From positions 195,335,962 through 195,399,961 of the forward strand of contig CM077644.1 in NCBI GenBank assembly GCA_039707465.1: a stretch of DNA of 64,000 bases, written 5' to 3'. Position numbers and translations under genes: made by a program. The notes below the pieces were generated by a model. The model searched no databases. It was not told the DNA's origin and worked only from the letters and a program-made list of their open reading frames with translations. The stretch is from Rhabdophis nuchalis (lineage: Eukaryota; Chordata; Lepidosauria; Squamata; Natricidae). How positions within the stretch are numbered: position 1 is the first letter of the stretch; the number at the start of each line of letters is the position of its first letter. Shown one piece after another: positions 36,701 through 51,300 of the stretch.

Positions 36701-39700
36701 TAAAACTGTTGCATAGAAAAATTAGCATGTTAAGCAGTTTACAATTATATGTGCTAATGCTCATTTTGCCTTTGTTTCAGGTATCAGTTCTTTTTGCAGG
36801 TAAAGCAAGATGTCTTACAAGGGCGTTTGCCTTGTCCTGTCAACATTGCTGCTCAGTTGGGAGCTTATGCAATACAGGGTATGTGCTGATACAGTATTTC
36901 CTTTTTTTAATACTGCCTTTTATTTGCAGAACAGGGATGATTATATCTTAAAGCCTGCATTTCTTTGAGTTGAATGTAGTGGATTGTTACGAATTTCTTC
37001 TCCTTCAAGACGCATTCCAGAGGGATAATAAATGCATGCATTGGGTACCTATGTTCACACAAGGTTGACTCACACATAATGTAAGATCAGCATTTTTAGT
37101 CATGGTTTCCTAAAAAAAATATTGATTCCTGTTTCAAACATAATGGTTTAGGGCTCAGGGGTCTGCAAAGTTGGCTCTTTTAAGACTGGTGGACTTCAAC
37201 TACCAGAATTCCCCAGCCAGCCTAGCTGGCTGGGGAATTCTGGGAGTTGAAGTCCACCAGTCTTAAAAGAGCCAACTTTGCAGATCCCCTGGTTTAGGTT
37301 CACTAAACCTAATGCACTAGATTAGCTTTGGGGCAATGTTCAAGATTATCAAATTTTGCTGCATGTACTTTTGCTCACTAAAAATGGTAACTTTATCAGA
37401 GATCCACCCCATATTCAATGGGGAAGGGAGTAATAGTCCACAGATAAGTTAACCTTTAAAAGAGCTGTGTCTTCTTTAGTATTTACTATGCAAAGTGAAT
37501 ATACAGTTTTAATTCATCCAAAACTGGGTCCAGTTTATGTAGGATCACATCATAAAATGTTCAACTATTTTGAACTTGTATATCTTATGGTAATAGAGTC
37601 TCTCCAGACTGCTTTTGTAATGATTTTGTTTTATTTAGAGTCACTTGATGGAGAAATGGGTGGGATATAAATGTAATAAATATATAAATAAAACAAATGT
37701 ATTATTTTATTCACTTAAAAAATTATATAACCATCCAATTCCTTCACATTCTTTTAAATGTATTAAGCAATGACATTTTTGCTTTTTTTAGTATTGTAAC
37801 TTTTGGGCTTCTAGATTTAGATTTAGATTTTATTATATTTATATCCCGCACCTATCTCCTACAAAAGACCCAGGGCTTCTACTTAATAAGACTTAAGTAT
37901 CATTGCATCACTCTTTTCTGTCTTCAGTCTAGAATCCAATTTTCTCTTTTCAAAGTATCATTCTGAAGAATTTCAGAACTGGGGAAGATATTGAAGATCA
38001 TTGGGGATGGGGTGGGTGGGCAGGAGAGGCTCAGGCAAAGATTGCCTATAGAAATTGCTTGCTCTACTGCCACCAAGAAATTGGAGAGAGATTTCAAGAG
38101 AGTGCTGTAAGCTGTTTGCATAGCCTGCCTGCACCTCCCAGCACCAGTTTGCAGGAGTAATTGCTTTTGATATGTACAAGACAATAAGCAGGCACTTGAG
38201 CATTCCAAAGGGTGAAGGGAATGGTTAGTGGGAGGGGTGGTGGTTTCCAGCAGAAATGACTGCCAGTTCGCTCAGAGATGCGGCCCACATGTGCGTGCTT
38301 GATGCACATTCCGTGCGCATGTGCAGTACAAGTAAAATTGCTCTGTTCATGTGCAGAAGCAAAAAACAAGACGAAGAACCAGTTCGGGGGTGTGGCAGGC
38401 ATGGGTTGCTGCCGGTTTCAGTAACCCATGCTGCCAAGCTACAACCAGTTCCGGTGAACCGGGCCGAACCGGTAGGAACCCACCACTGTTAGAAGGCAGA
38501 TTAAAACCAAATGTGAAACTGAGTGGTTATGTCTCTTTCCAACCAGAAAGCACACGTGATTTCTCAGTGCCTGCTTTGCTTAGTGCTGAGTTGCCAGTTT
38601 CAATTAGGGTTATTAAGAGAGGACTATCATTACTAGGTTGCCACCAATCTTGGCGGACTGTGATGTCTCCCTTGATTGTTTATCTGCTGCTATTTTCTGC
38701 TAATCTAGTTGTTGGTTGCTAGAGAGGTTATATTCTAGGCTATTTTTTTTCCTTCCTAGACTTTTGATTTTGTCTTAAATAGTGTGTAAATGAGATTTAT
38801 CTCTATGTGTCTATTGATGATGGAGTTATCTGAATGCCAAACTTTCAGGAATACTGTAGGATTGTTGGATTTGGCTTGCTCTAAAATGTTGTTTCCCAGT
38901 TGAAAATGATTGAGGCTGCTCATGTGTCATTATCGTTAAGCAAAGCAGTCACTAAATTGGAAACCATATGACTGTGACTGTGTTTTTCTTTTCCCTTCTT
39001 TTCCATCCTTTGGAAAGCTCATCCCAGCAATGGGATAGCCAACTAGAAGCTCTTATCTATAACTGACCAGACTAATCAGTTTCATGCTTTAAGCTGTTGT
39101 TTGCCACCTAATAATTTTATTTCTGCTTTCATACCCCCCCCCCCCCCCCACTCCTTCACCATTTGGAATGCTCACCACAGCACTGGGATAATTAATAAGG
39201 GAATTAACGTCGATATTTACATTCATTGGAAATGAATAGATTACAAAATAGTAAGGAGAAACATACGATGGCATATACATAAAAAGTAATGAAGTGTACT
39301 GGTAGCTGTGAACATGCTATGCAAAAGCTTGGTATGTTCCACATCATGTGTATGATTACTCTCTTGTAATCCATTACTCTCCAGTCTCCACTGGAGGGGC
39401 ACATGTCAAACGCAGGAGAGATTGCCAACAAAGATTGCTTGTTTTCCCCCCCTTCTCTCCCCCCCCTCCCGCTGCATTTTAAGCAATTGTTTTTGCAAGA
39501 CAGGAAGGGGGAAAAACAGGTTCGCTTTGTAAGCAATTTCTACTATGCCTGATCTTTTTTGTTCTTACCGTTCCCTCACAAAGCAAAGAAATTGGTGAAG
39601 AAATAATTACAAGGGAGTAAGCAGACATCCTATGGGGAATTACACTGCGCTTGGGTCTGTTAGCACCACTACATTCCTTATAATATATATTCACCTCTAT

Positions 39701-42700
39701 ATGCCTGCTTACTCTCTTGTAATTCCCTTTTCTCTTATTTTTCTTCTCTGCAAGAGGGTGCACACAAAAAACAGGTCAGGTACAGGACACCCCCATACTC
39801 AATGTAGTGGCTGTTTTAATACAACATGTAAAATGGGATACATATTTTTTTCTGTGTGAATGTTTCTGTTCTCATTTTCTCTTCCATATTCCTATGTTCT
39901 TTTTAAATTAAATGCTATAATCTAGTTTCATTTGGCTATTTAAGATTAGATAATTTTTACTTGGATAATTTGAGTAGAATATTTATGTCAACATCTATCC
40001 AAAAGTATGCAATTAAAGAATTCATATTTTTGTGTGCATTGTATAGCTGAACTTGGAGACTATGATCCATGCAAGAACACTGCAGGTTATGTTTCAGAGT
40101 ACCGTTTTGTTCCTGATCAAAAAGAAGAATTAGAGGATGCCATAGAACAAATACACAAAACTCTGACGTAAGAATTTGGTTTTATTAACTAATGTCAAAT
40201 GACAACTTGTGCAAAGAAGCATTAAAGAAACAGATCTCTCTGAGAGGGACCTTTCCTTTGATTGCTTTTTAAAAATATGCTTATGTGCTGGATCCCTTTC
40301 TTATCCATCCAGAACAAATAGAAGTATGATACATTTTGGCTTAGTGTTTTCTATGTATTGTATTTATATTACAGCCAGGATATGATTGTGATTTCCAACT
40401 GGAGATGTTGGTCTGAATATCTTAGTTTGTTTTTCAAAATTATGGTTTATTTAGTAAAACACAGATGGCTAGGTCCATAATGATAGACAATTATCTAGGT
40501 GGAAGCGTCTAGACAACTTTGTCTTGAGTTGGAAGCTAAGCAGGTCTTGGCTTATATTTAGATAGGAGACAGTCAGTGACTATTTGAGGTTGTAAAGTAG
40601 AGTAGGAAGTTAAAATACACCCCAGGATAAGGTAGTGAAAATCACTTCTTTGCTGCTGCTGCTGTTGCTGCTGCTGCTGAGAAAATTACAGAAATATTTC
40701 TGTGAAATTGCAGCAATTGAATTGACTTGAAGAAGGCTTCATGCTTTCATAATGATAAGTTTATTTTACTAAGCTTATAAACTATGATTTATAAACAAAT
40801 GGATTCATTTACATTTAATGTTATGCCAGACATATGCATGCCACATTGTGATTTAGCATATGCAAATCTCACCACTAAATAGTATAGATCAGTGATGGCT
40901 AACCTTTTTTGGCTCGCATGCCAAAAGTGGGGAGAGCGCAGAGGGGTCGTGCATGGGTGCGCCACACTCATAATGCTATGTGCATGACCCCCTGCATTTG
41001 AGGTGCTTTTTTCGTCCTCCCCAGGCTCCAGAGGCTTTCTAGGAACCTGAGGAGGGTGAAAACAGCCTCCTCTCCTACCTCCAGAGGCTTCAGGAACTTC
41101 CCTGAAGCCTCCAGAGGGCGAAAAACAGCCTCAAAAGAAGGCCTAAATCGTGTGCCCTAAGAAATGGTTCCGCATGCCACCTGTGGCACCCGAACCATAG
41201 GTTCACCATCACGGGTATAGATAAACATAAAAAATACTGGCAGGGAATCCTGTACAATCTGTAGATTCAGAAGCATGACGCGTTTAATCAAAAGTGGTGG
41301 AGGCAAAAAAAAAGAAGGATGAAAGCATCCTACTAAAACCCTTATATCTGTAATCTTCACTTGGATGAAACAGTGCATCACAGGAGAGTGATCACGGGGA
41401 ACATGATAACTATCATCCAGTATTTGAGGGAATGTCACAAAAAAGAGGGGAGTGATTTATTCTCTAGGGTGCCAGAATGCAGGATAAGAAGTAATGGGTG
41501 GAAGCTTGTCAAAGAGATACAGCCTAGAAGTAAGGAGGAATTTTCTGACAGAGCAATTAATGGAATAGCTCACCTCCTGGGGTTATGGGTGCTACACCAA
41601 TAGAATTTATAGAATTATTTGGGGGAGGACAAACAAAATTAGAGGAAGCCCCAGTTTGCCTGTTGCCATATTTGTATATTGAAGGACCTATGAAAGAAAA
41701 CAAAACTTTTTGATATTTTGTCTGTGAACAATGAGTAACATAAATCCTTCTATTAGGACAGTTAATCACATGGACATAGTAGCAATTTGTTTTTCTTTGT
41801 ATTGAACAACAAGTTCAATATGTTCTGTGAGCAGTATTCCACAAAATCACCATAAAATAAATGCTAAGTACAAATAACTATAAAAGAGGAACTTTATTGC
41901 AGTGTAGTCAATTCATAGGGAGTTCTATTTATTTATTCGATTTGTTAACCGCACCGATCTCCGTCGAGACGGACTCTGGGCGGTGCACAGGACATTAAAA
42001 TATACAATAAATAACAATATACAAAAGTTAAAAAGAAATTAAATAGAAAACCTGTGCTAAAATCCCATTAAAAAACAAAAGCAAACTGATTTTTGCCACA
42101 TTCAAAGAAAGAGAATCAACATATTACATAAAATAGGTCTGAATGTTCTAGAAAATGTACTGAAAGAGGAGTACAAAATGTAAAGGTGTATTTTTTCTAA
42201 AAGGTGCAATTACAACTGAATATGGATATAGATTCAATAGTCCTTGCGCCACAAAGGCAAATCTACCAGAATTTTAACATTTTCCTCTGAAGAAAAGCTG
42301 TTGAAAATACATACAAATTTGTTAAGATTAGAATTCTTCTAACTTTGGAGATGATTATTTCATGTAAATATCTTGCTGACCTAAAAAGAAGATTAACTTC
42401 TAAAATATATGTCTCTAAGGAGAGCACACTGATCTTGTTGCCCTTCCAAATGCATAATGCTACTTAAGAACTGACACTGCCTGCCCACAGTACGTCATCA
42501 GACTGCATCTTGTGAAAACTCCTAGTACTTTGGTTTTTGCTGGAATAATTTTCAGTATCTTTAAATATTATCTTCAAAGTGAAAGAACATAAACCCAAAG
42601 GAAAAGGCAGTAGCATAGTAAGAAAACATAACCACATATTAGTCTTTACTTTGATCATTCCAGTCTCTTGATGAAGAACTGGACATATATTCACTCACTT

Positions 42701-45700
42701 TAAATATATTTCTTAAAATATTGACCCTATCTTCTTTGAAGAATCAATGTTTCTATACAGTCCCATTTGGTCTCCAAATACTGTGCATGAGTTTTAGCTG
42801 AAAATACTTTTCATATAGTTAGTACATGTATCTCTAAAATGGTAGAAGGATTGTATGTTTTGCTGATTTTTGAAGGTTTGGGATTATATAATCCAGATGA
42901 ACATTTTTTATAATTTGTAAGGATTTTAATGTGCTGTATAAATGTCCATTTAGCTAGACTTACTTTGTTCTGAATAAATACATCTAAAATGTTATAGTGG
43001 TGCAGTGGTTAGAATGTAGTACTGCAAGGCTAACTCACTGCTTGCTCCAGGAATTCAATTCTAAGCGGCTCAAGTTGACTCAACCTTCGATCCTTCCAAG
43101 ATTGTAAAATGAGGACCCAGATTGTTAGGGGCAATATGCTGATTCTGCAAATTACTTAGGGAGGGCTGTAAAGCACTGTGAAGCGGTATATAAGTCTGCT
43201 ATTGCTATTTATTCAACAGGGGCCAAGTTCCAGCTGAGTCAGAACTGAATTACTTAGGAATAGCAAAGACACTCGAAATGTATGGAGTGGATCTTTATCC
43301 TGTCTATGTAAGTAATATTTTTTAAAGTTAAAGGTCCCTAACTTTTTTGGTACCCAGAAGTGGTTTTGTGGAAGGCAATTTTTCCACGGACGGAAGAGGA
43401 GGAATGTGCAACCTAGATCCTCACATGCACAGTTTACAGTAGGGTTAGAGCTCCTGTGGGAATATAATGACTGGTGATCTAAAGTGGAACTGAGACAGTG
43501 ATGGGAAGTGGCTGCAAATACATATGAGCTTCACTCACTCACCTCTGTTCACTCACCTCCAGCTGTGAGGCCTGCTTCCTTACTGTCCATGGACCGGCAC
43601 TGGTCTTTGTCCTGGAGATTGGGGAACCCTACGTTAATAGAACTCTTGATTTATTTTCCTTGAAAAGGAAATTATAGTGCTGAACCACAAATTTATTTTT
43701 ACTTCCTTCCATTCCAAAAGCAGTTTAGAAGACGTTCAAGAGACTGAATCTACTAGGTTTATAGACTGTACTGTATAATTCTCTGGATCCTGGACAGGGT
43801 CAGCAATCCTAGATTACCTGATGCAAAGCAGTAATTCTGTTACTCTGGAACAAGATCCTTTTTTTAAAGACAAAAGTTAAATCTTTGAAAATTCATATTT
43901 GAGATGAGCATGGATTAGAGAACTTTCTGTTAAAGATTGTGGTTGTGTTGCCTTACAAAAGGCAAATAACTATTATAAAAAGTATAAGATTACAAATCTG
44001 AGGGGTTTATTCTAAGTGTCATTTAGAAGATAAAAGGTATATACATGCAACAGATATGTTCAGGCAAGAAATTATAAAAGTAACACACAAAATCTGAGTA
44101 AAGTCCTTAAGAAGTTCAAAATAACAGGAAATAATAGATAATTAGTAGGCTCAGACTTAAGTGGAGGGAGTGGAAGCTTATTTAATAGTGACAATGGATT
44201 TTTTTTGCAACTACTATAATGGAACTAGCTTAGAAAATGTTATTATCTCTTTACACAGTGATCTATATGAAAAACATTTTTCTTTTGAAAACAGTATCAC
44301 ATTAACAAATACAATTTAACTTAATTTAACATTTTTTTCCAGGGTGAAAACAAATCTGAATATTTTCTGGGACTGAAGCCTATCGGAGTAGTTGTTTATA
44401 AGAATAAAAAGCAAGTAGGAAAGTATTTTTGGTAAGTAAAATCTATAGCCCATATCTAAATGGATGGTAAGCAACAATACATATGCAAACTTTGTTCCTT
44501 CTTTTCCATCTATTCAATCTTCCAAGTACCGTAAATATTTTTCCTCAAATTGGTAAAGAAAAAAGTCTCTTGGATTGAGATGTGAGTCCTGATGATTGCG
44601 TGAATACACCCATGTATGCTTTGATAGCTACATACATAGTCCTAGGTTTATAACCATAATAGAGCCTGCTCATTGTGGTCATAAGTTGTGATGATGTAAA
44701 GCAGGTGATCACGTGTCCAACCTGATTTACAACCTTTTATTTCAATGGTTGTTAAGTGAATCACTTCATCATTAAGTGAATCTGTTGTTAAGTAAACCCA
44801 TGGTTGCTCTAGGGCATTTTTGCAAAAACTGGAAATAAAAGCCGGTTTTTGGCAAAAATTGTGATCATATGACTGTGAGAGCCCACAATTCAACCCTATG
44901 CTACAGATATTCTCTTATATTGATACAGTGTTAACAAGTTCCCTTTGCATACACACCACTATATTCAGTTATTGCCTGCATCTATAATGTATTACTTGCA
45001 TTTTCTATTGCAATAAAACAGCTTGGGGGAAATACAGCTTAGGGTCATGGTGGACTATGTGATGCTTATTTCCAATTTAGAGTTAATTTCTGATCTATTA
45101 CAGAGAATTGGTGTAGATATACCTATATATTTCTAAGGAATTAAAGAATGGCTATTATATTAACTTTTTATAGTTAGAGTGATTCTTTCAACATTTCCTG
45201 ATTAAATGCATTTCTATCTTTATGTGTTTTTTTATCTTTAAAAAAAAAAAATTTAGGCCTAGAATTACCAGGGTCCACTTCAAAGAAGCTCACTTTGAAC
45301 TTAGAGTTTTGGGAAAAGATGTAAGTTTATATTTTTATAACTTTAAATTAAGTGTATTATGCAACCCTGTAAAAAGTGTGAAAACAATAAAAGGCATTAA
45401 TAAGCTGGCAGCATGACTGTGGGTCAGGCCAACACACTTCACAGTATACGTGTTGTGGGGAAAATAGCAGGCAGGCAGGAATTTGAGTAGTAACTTGAGT
45501 TGTACAAAATAAAGGTAGGATATGGATCCAATAATTTCAGAATGTGAGATTTATGGGTAAATCTGCAATGGATAGTTCTGTAAACAACTATAAGTAGTCA
45601 GTTAAGGATGGTAATTGATGTACGAATTTCCATCACCAAGCAATGTGGTCCTAAAGCATGACATCACATGACTGCTTAACAATGGAAACCACACATTGTT

Positions 45701-48281
45701 AAATGAGTCTCAGGCAGCTCACAAGCAGGAAGCCGTGTAAGGTATGGGCCAGGGATGACTGTTGCCAGGTAGGGAAGGTTGTGTGAGTGGCCTGTGAGAC
45801 ATGCAAATTTGGAAGGCTGGAGTGTTGAGCAGGGAAGAGTGTACAAGGAATAATTCCAATGTGGAAGGATCAGGAGTGGGTATTCCCATACAGAGGAGAA
45901 TGCAAACAATTTATGACCTTCCCTGTCAGCTTCCCTATTGAGTTTGTTTGTGGAAAGATAGCAGGGAAGGTTGCAAACAGTGATCACATGACCCTGGGTA
46001 TATTGCAAGCCAATTGCCAAGTACCCAGATTGTGATAATGTGACTGCAGTGGTTCTGTAATGGCCAGAATTTCAAGGACAAGTAAGTCTCCTTTTTCAGT
46101 ACCATCATAACATGATGATGATGAAAAATTGTAGAAAATAATTAGTAATACCTCCACTACTGCTCTTTTGTCTATCTCTTAAATTTGAGGTGGGACTTTC
46201 AAAGTTCTTATAATGTAGCATTCCCTTTCATGATACTTTCTGGATCATAGCTGGTAGTTATAATTCCAACACAAGAGAGCCAGTTTGCTCTAGTGATTAA
46301 GGCATCAGTCTAGAAACCAGGAAATTGAGATCCAATCTCATCTTAGGCATGTAAGCTCAGTGGGTGACTTTAGTCAGCCACTCTCTAACCCACAACATCA
46401 TGTATAGGTGACAAGCAAATCAATCTGTTCCAGTCACAAGTAAATGCTCTACTTTTGGTTGATCCAAAAACGGACCCTGAACTTGTAGGAAAACACTAGG
46501 AAGAAGACGAAGACTTGTATTTCTAACACAACTGTTACAGTAGAATGTTTGCCTTGCTTGTAACGTCTACATAAATAAGGCCACATGAAGGTAAGGCAAC
46601 CAGGGGTGAAATGCTACTGGTTCGGGCCGGTTTGTCTGAACCGGTAGTAAAAATATGCTTTAAAAAGTTTTTTTTTTTAAAGTTCTGAGGCTCGCACGGC
46701 ACAGCTGATTGTTGGAACTTTTAAAAACTTTTAAAAGCATTTTTTAACTACCGGTTCTTCTGAACCGGTAGTTAAAAATGCTTTAAAAAGTTGGGAGGTG
46801 CTGTGCATGTTTGCAGGTGGCACAAGTGAGCGAAGTTACCGTGCATGCTCACATTGCTACTGAACCGGTAGAAAAGATAAGTGGATTTCACTCCTGAAGG
46901 CAACTAATGTATAATATATGCATATAATAAATGTGCCTGTATAAATGGCATGGTGGCCTAAAGGTGGAGCTCTCACCTCACAATCAGGAGGCTGTGATCC
47001 TAGATCAGGGGTAGTCAACCATTTTATAACTACCGCCCACTTTTGTATCTCTGTTAGTAGTAAAATTTTCTAACCACCCACTGGTTCCACAATAATGGTG
47101 ATTTATAAAGTAGGGAAGTCAATTACATTTAAAAAAAGGAAAGTGCTTCAGTATCATACAAAACCCCTACCGCCCACCATGAAAGCTGGAACGCCCACTA
47201 ATGGGCGGTAGGGACCAGGTTGACTACCACTGTCCTAGATAGTGACAGATCTGGGCACAAAGAGAAAATATATATTGTGAGCTGCACAAAGGAATCGGCA
47301 AGGACATCCAGCCAGTAAATGCTCAGCTTCATTCATTTGCCCAACCTTCACCCCAATGCAAGGAATTGCAGGGTCACTAAAAGAAACAAATTGTGCTTGT
47401 ATATGGCTTGTCTTTATTACTAATCCTGATTAAAACCATTCTTATTTTAATTAAATGATGAAATTATATTTTTGTACTACATTTGGGATTGTGTACTGGC
47501 CATCACAATAATTCAGTAATGAAGAAACAAAGAGATTGGGACAGAGTTTGCCCCAAACCTTTGGTATCAGAAACAGTCTGCATACGGTAGAAAAGTTAGC
47601 TGGAGTGATGATTGAGTCTCATTTTAAATGGCAGTAAGGTAATATCCATATTTGGCGATTGCAAAATGAATAGACCAAACTACTTGGCAATAGTAATTTG
47701 AGATCAAAAATTCAACTCTTATTCTTCCAAGGTCTGTGTCAAAGTGAATCAATAAATATCTAATACCTGATATCTTTGTAGCTTTAAGGGCTACATGGTA
47801 TATAAGTGTTTTGCAATGACTTTCTTCCAGGACATTTCTTCAGTTTTTCAATCTAGCATGCAGCTCTGTTATTCTCTCAGCCAAATATTTACCAGGTTCA
47901 TTCTTGTTAGCTTCCAACTTACCTTCCAATAAGATCAGCCAGGTGCTGATACCTGCTGAAACATGTTTGGGTAGATGGACTGTCTAAAATTCAGTCCTGA
48001 GGGATAGAGAGTAGCAATCACACATGTGCTGTTAATAAATTAGTGTAAGGTGTAAGGTGAAATTAGTTGGAGAGATCATCCCCAAAACACATTCTTAAAT
48101 TGTGTGTAATATATACTCATTATTTTTAAAAAATAGTTTTATAAGACTTGTTGACTTATTTCAAATATTTTATCTATTTTTGAGCTGAAAATCTTACACA
48201 GCAGCTCATGTAGACCTACTTTAAAAAAAGAATCATTTTATAATCTTGCTGTCTAAAAACCTGAATATATACACGTACACA

Positions 48282-48315
<34 letters not shown>

Positions 48316-51300
48316 GGGATAGAGCAAGAAGAAAGAAGCTCCCTTAAGCATAATTTCTGAATTAGAACAAGAACCTCTAATATTCCACTTGACATCTCCT
48401 TCCACCTCAGTGTGCAGTCACTTGACCTATACTAACTGGATATAACTGTTCAACCAGTTCTGTAATTATTTAAAGATGGCATAGATCAGTCCACATTTTG
48501 CCCTATTTTCTACTAGAATTTGATTGGAAAATTATCATTAAAATCAATCTGAACAGATTTGGCAAATTGATGCACAATTCATATCAATGCAGAAATTGAA
48601 TAGACTTGTATTTTCAGATAGATACAGAAAAAATACATGTGCACATATACAAAAGTCTGTTACATCTCTGATACAGTTTGAATCTTTCCAAATTGATTTG
48701 GGAATGTATACTTTGATGGTTTGAATCACTCTGGAGTTTCAACTTGGGAATGTTAATTAAACTGCTGAATTATTATAAAACAATATTCATACAGGCTACA
48801 TATTTCACACACGATATACAGTAGATATCTTCTAACAGCAATGTTGAGAAATCTCATCATTCAGCAGCATTCCTTTAACATGTTTCTTTTGCAAAAGGAG
48901 AAATAAAAAACAGGACCATTCCACTGATAAATCAGAAGAAAGAAACAGCTTAATGGATCTGCTCCCTCTCTCAGGGATACAGCAGAGAGAAAGATGAAAA
49001 ACAAGGCCAGACCACTGGCTCAGCTAGGATTCAAATGTTAGTAGTTCTCAAGTTTTTTCTTTTGCAGCTAGACATATTCTAGGCCCTGTATTCAACATAT
49101 TTATAAATTACTTTGATAGGGGATTACAAAATATGTTATCCAATTTGTGGATAGTAAAAAGTTAGAGAGAATGCTAAGCATCTATTTTGTCAGTCTCAAA
49201 ATACAGAATTAAGCTGGAATAATAGACAGAATCCACAAAGAAAAATTTTAATATGATGTCCTTTATTTGACTAGGAAAAATCAAAGGGATAAGAGAGGTG
49301 TAACCTTAAGATACAGCAGTACATATGTAAAGGATCTGAATCTACAAATCAATTTGTATTTAAAACAATTCTGGTGCATATATTTAGTTCCCAGTTAATG
49401 AACCAAAGAAAAAGACAAAAGCCCTACCAACATTCAAACTGATTTAAATAGTACTTGAGGTAATGGCTGATCTCCCAAGGTAAAGTGATCAAAGTTCTAC
49501 ACTGTATCAATAGGCATAACTTCAGTGAAATTCTCAATGATCACAAATTGTGTTTGATCTATGGAGGCTAGACATAAAAAGTGTATTTAGCACTTTCATG
49601 CTCAGGTTATTAAGTGCAAATCCTTTACATCAGAGTGAGCCCCATAATATTATCTTTTTTTTTTATTTCAGTGTAATGAAACTTCCTTCTTTTTTGAAGC
49701 ACACAACAAAACTGCATGCAAGCATTTATGGAAATGCTGTGTAGAACAGCACACCTTCTTCAGGTAGGTGAGCTGAAACTGCGGAATCTGTTACTGAACG
49801 ACAGTAAAAAAGTATATGAGTAGCTTAGGGAAGATATATTTAAATCTTATCTAAAGTTTATAAATCAAGTGTTTTGGATTCTTTCACTTGTCTAACTGTG
49901 GTTAGGATAGGTGTGCACATTTCATTAGACTAGTTTGGATCTAAAAATAAGAATGGAAGATAAGTAGATAAGAACGATAGTGCCTCAACTAAATTAGATA
50001 GGTTTTAATGGGAATTTTAGCACAGGTTTGTCATTTAATTTCTTTTTAACTTTTGTTTATTTGTTATTTATTTATTGTTTTTTAATGTCCTGTGCAACGC
50101 CCAGAGTCCGTCCCGACGGAGATTGGTGCAGTTTACAAATCGAATAAATAAATAATAAATAAAATAATAAATAATAAAGTAGCCACTGGCTTTGGTCTGC
50201 AACTGCACAAGCAAGATTTTCCCAATTACAGTAATGAGTAACTCTGGGATGGTGATTTTGCTTTACTTAATCTCTCCCCCCACCCTCACTTGTCAAGGGT
50301 CCATTTTTTTGTAACCCAAATGGTCAGCAAAGATTTTACCTATACCAAGGAAAGCCCTTGCACAGAACAAATGGTAGTCATAGAACAAATGGTTAGGGTC
50401 TCCTTCCTGAGCAGGGGGTTAGACTAGAGGACCTCAGAGGCTCCTTCCAACCCTATGATTCTATGTTTCATGAATATTAGCCCTCAGACATGAATGAATC
50501 AAAAAGAAAATGCAGGTAGTCCTTGACTTGGACCCACAATTGGGACCAGAGGTTCCATCACTAAGCAAGGCAGTTGCTAAGTGAGTCACGGCTAATCTTG
50601 CAACCTTTCTGGCGCAGTTGTTAAGTGAATCATTGTGATTGTTAAGTGAACCACATCATTAAGTGAATCTGGTTTTCTCCATTGACTTTGCTTGTTGGAA
50701 GTTGACTGAGAAGCAGGGGTGGGCTGCTGGGGATTTGCAGGTGTTCAGGAGAACCTCTAGCTAAGATTCTGCAGTTCGGAGAACCCCCAAAACACATTCC
50801 TGGCTGGCCCATCCCACCCTGCCCCTCCAAGGAGTCACCACGTGGTCTGTTTTGGATGCAGATAAGTGCAAGGCGCATGTGGTGGCTCGAGGAGGGTGAA
50901 AAACAGGCCTACCAGAAGTTCAGGAAGGAAGGAAATGGGCCCGATTCCCGCCTCCAGAGGGTCTTTGAAGCCTGGGGAGGCCGTTTTTGCCCTCCCAGAG
51001 GCTCGAACAAAAGTCTCCGGAGCCCAGGAAGGGCAAACACACCCACATACACACACACACCATGGTGCAGGAGGCTGACTAGGCTATACCCACCATGGCC
51101 ACGCCCATCCAGCAACAGGGGAGATAACCCCTTACCAATATTTCTGAAGCCCACCCCTGCTGGGAAAGTCTCAAATGACGATCATGGACCCCAGAATGCT
51201 GCAACCATCATAAATACATGCTGGTATTTCAGTCCTGAAAGAAACATAGGCACTGTGGTCTCTGTTCTTATCTGAGAAAAACGGGAGCCATCTCTGTGGA

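Noticed and set aside
50835..51275. Frames up to 139 codons around the hAT element
   Set aside because: Inside a non-autonomous hAT element and its flank; no transposase motif.
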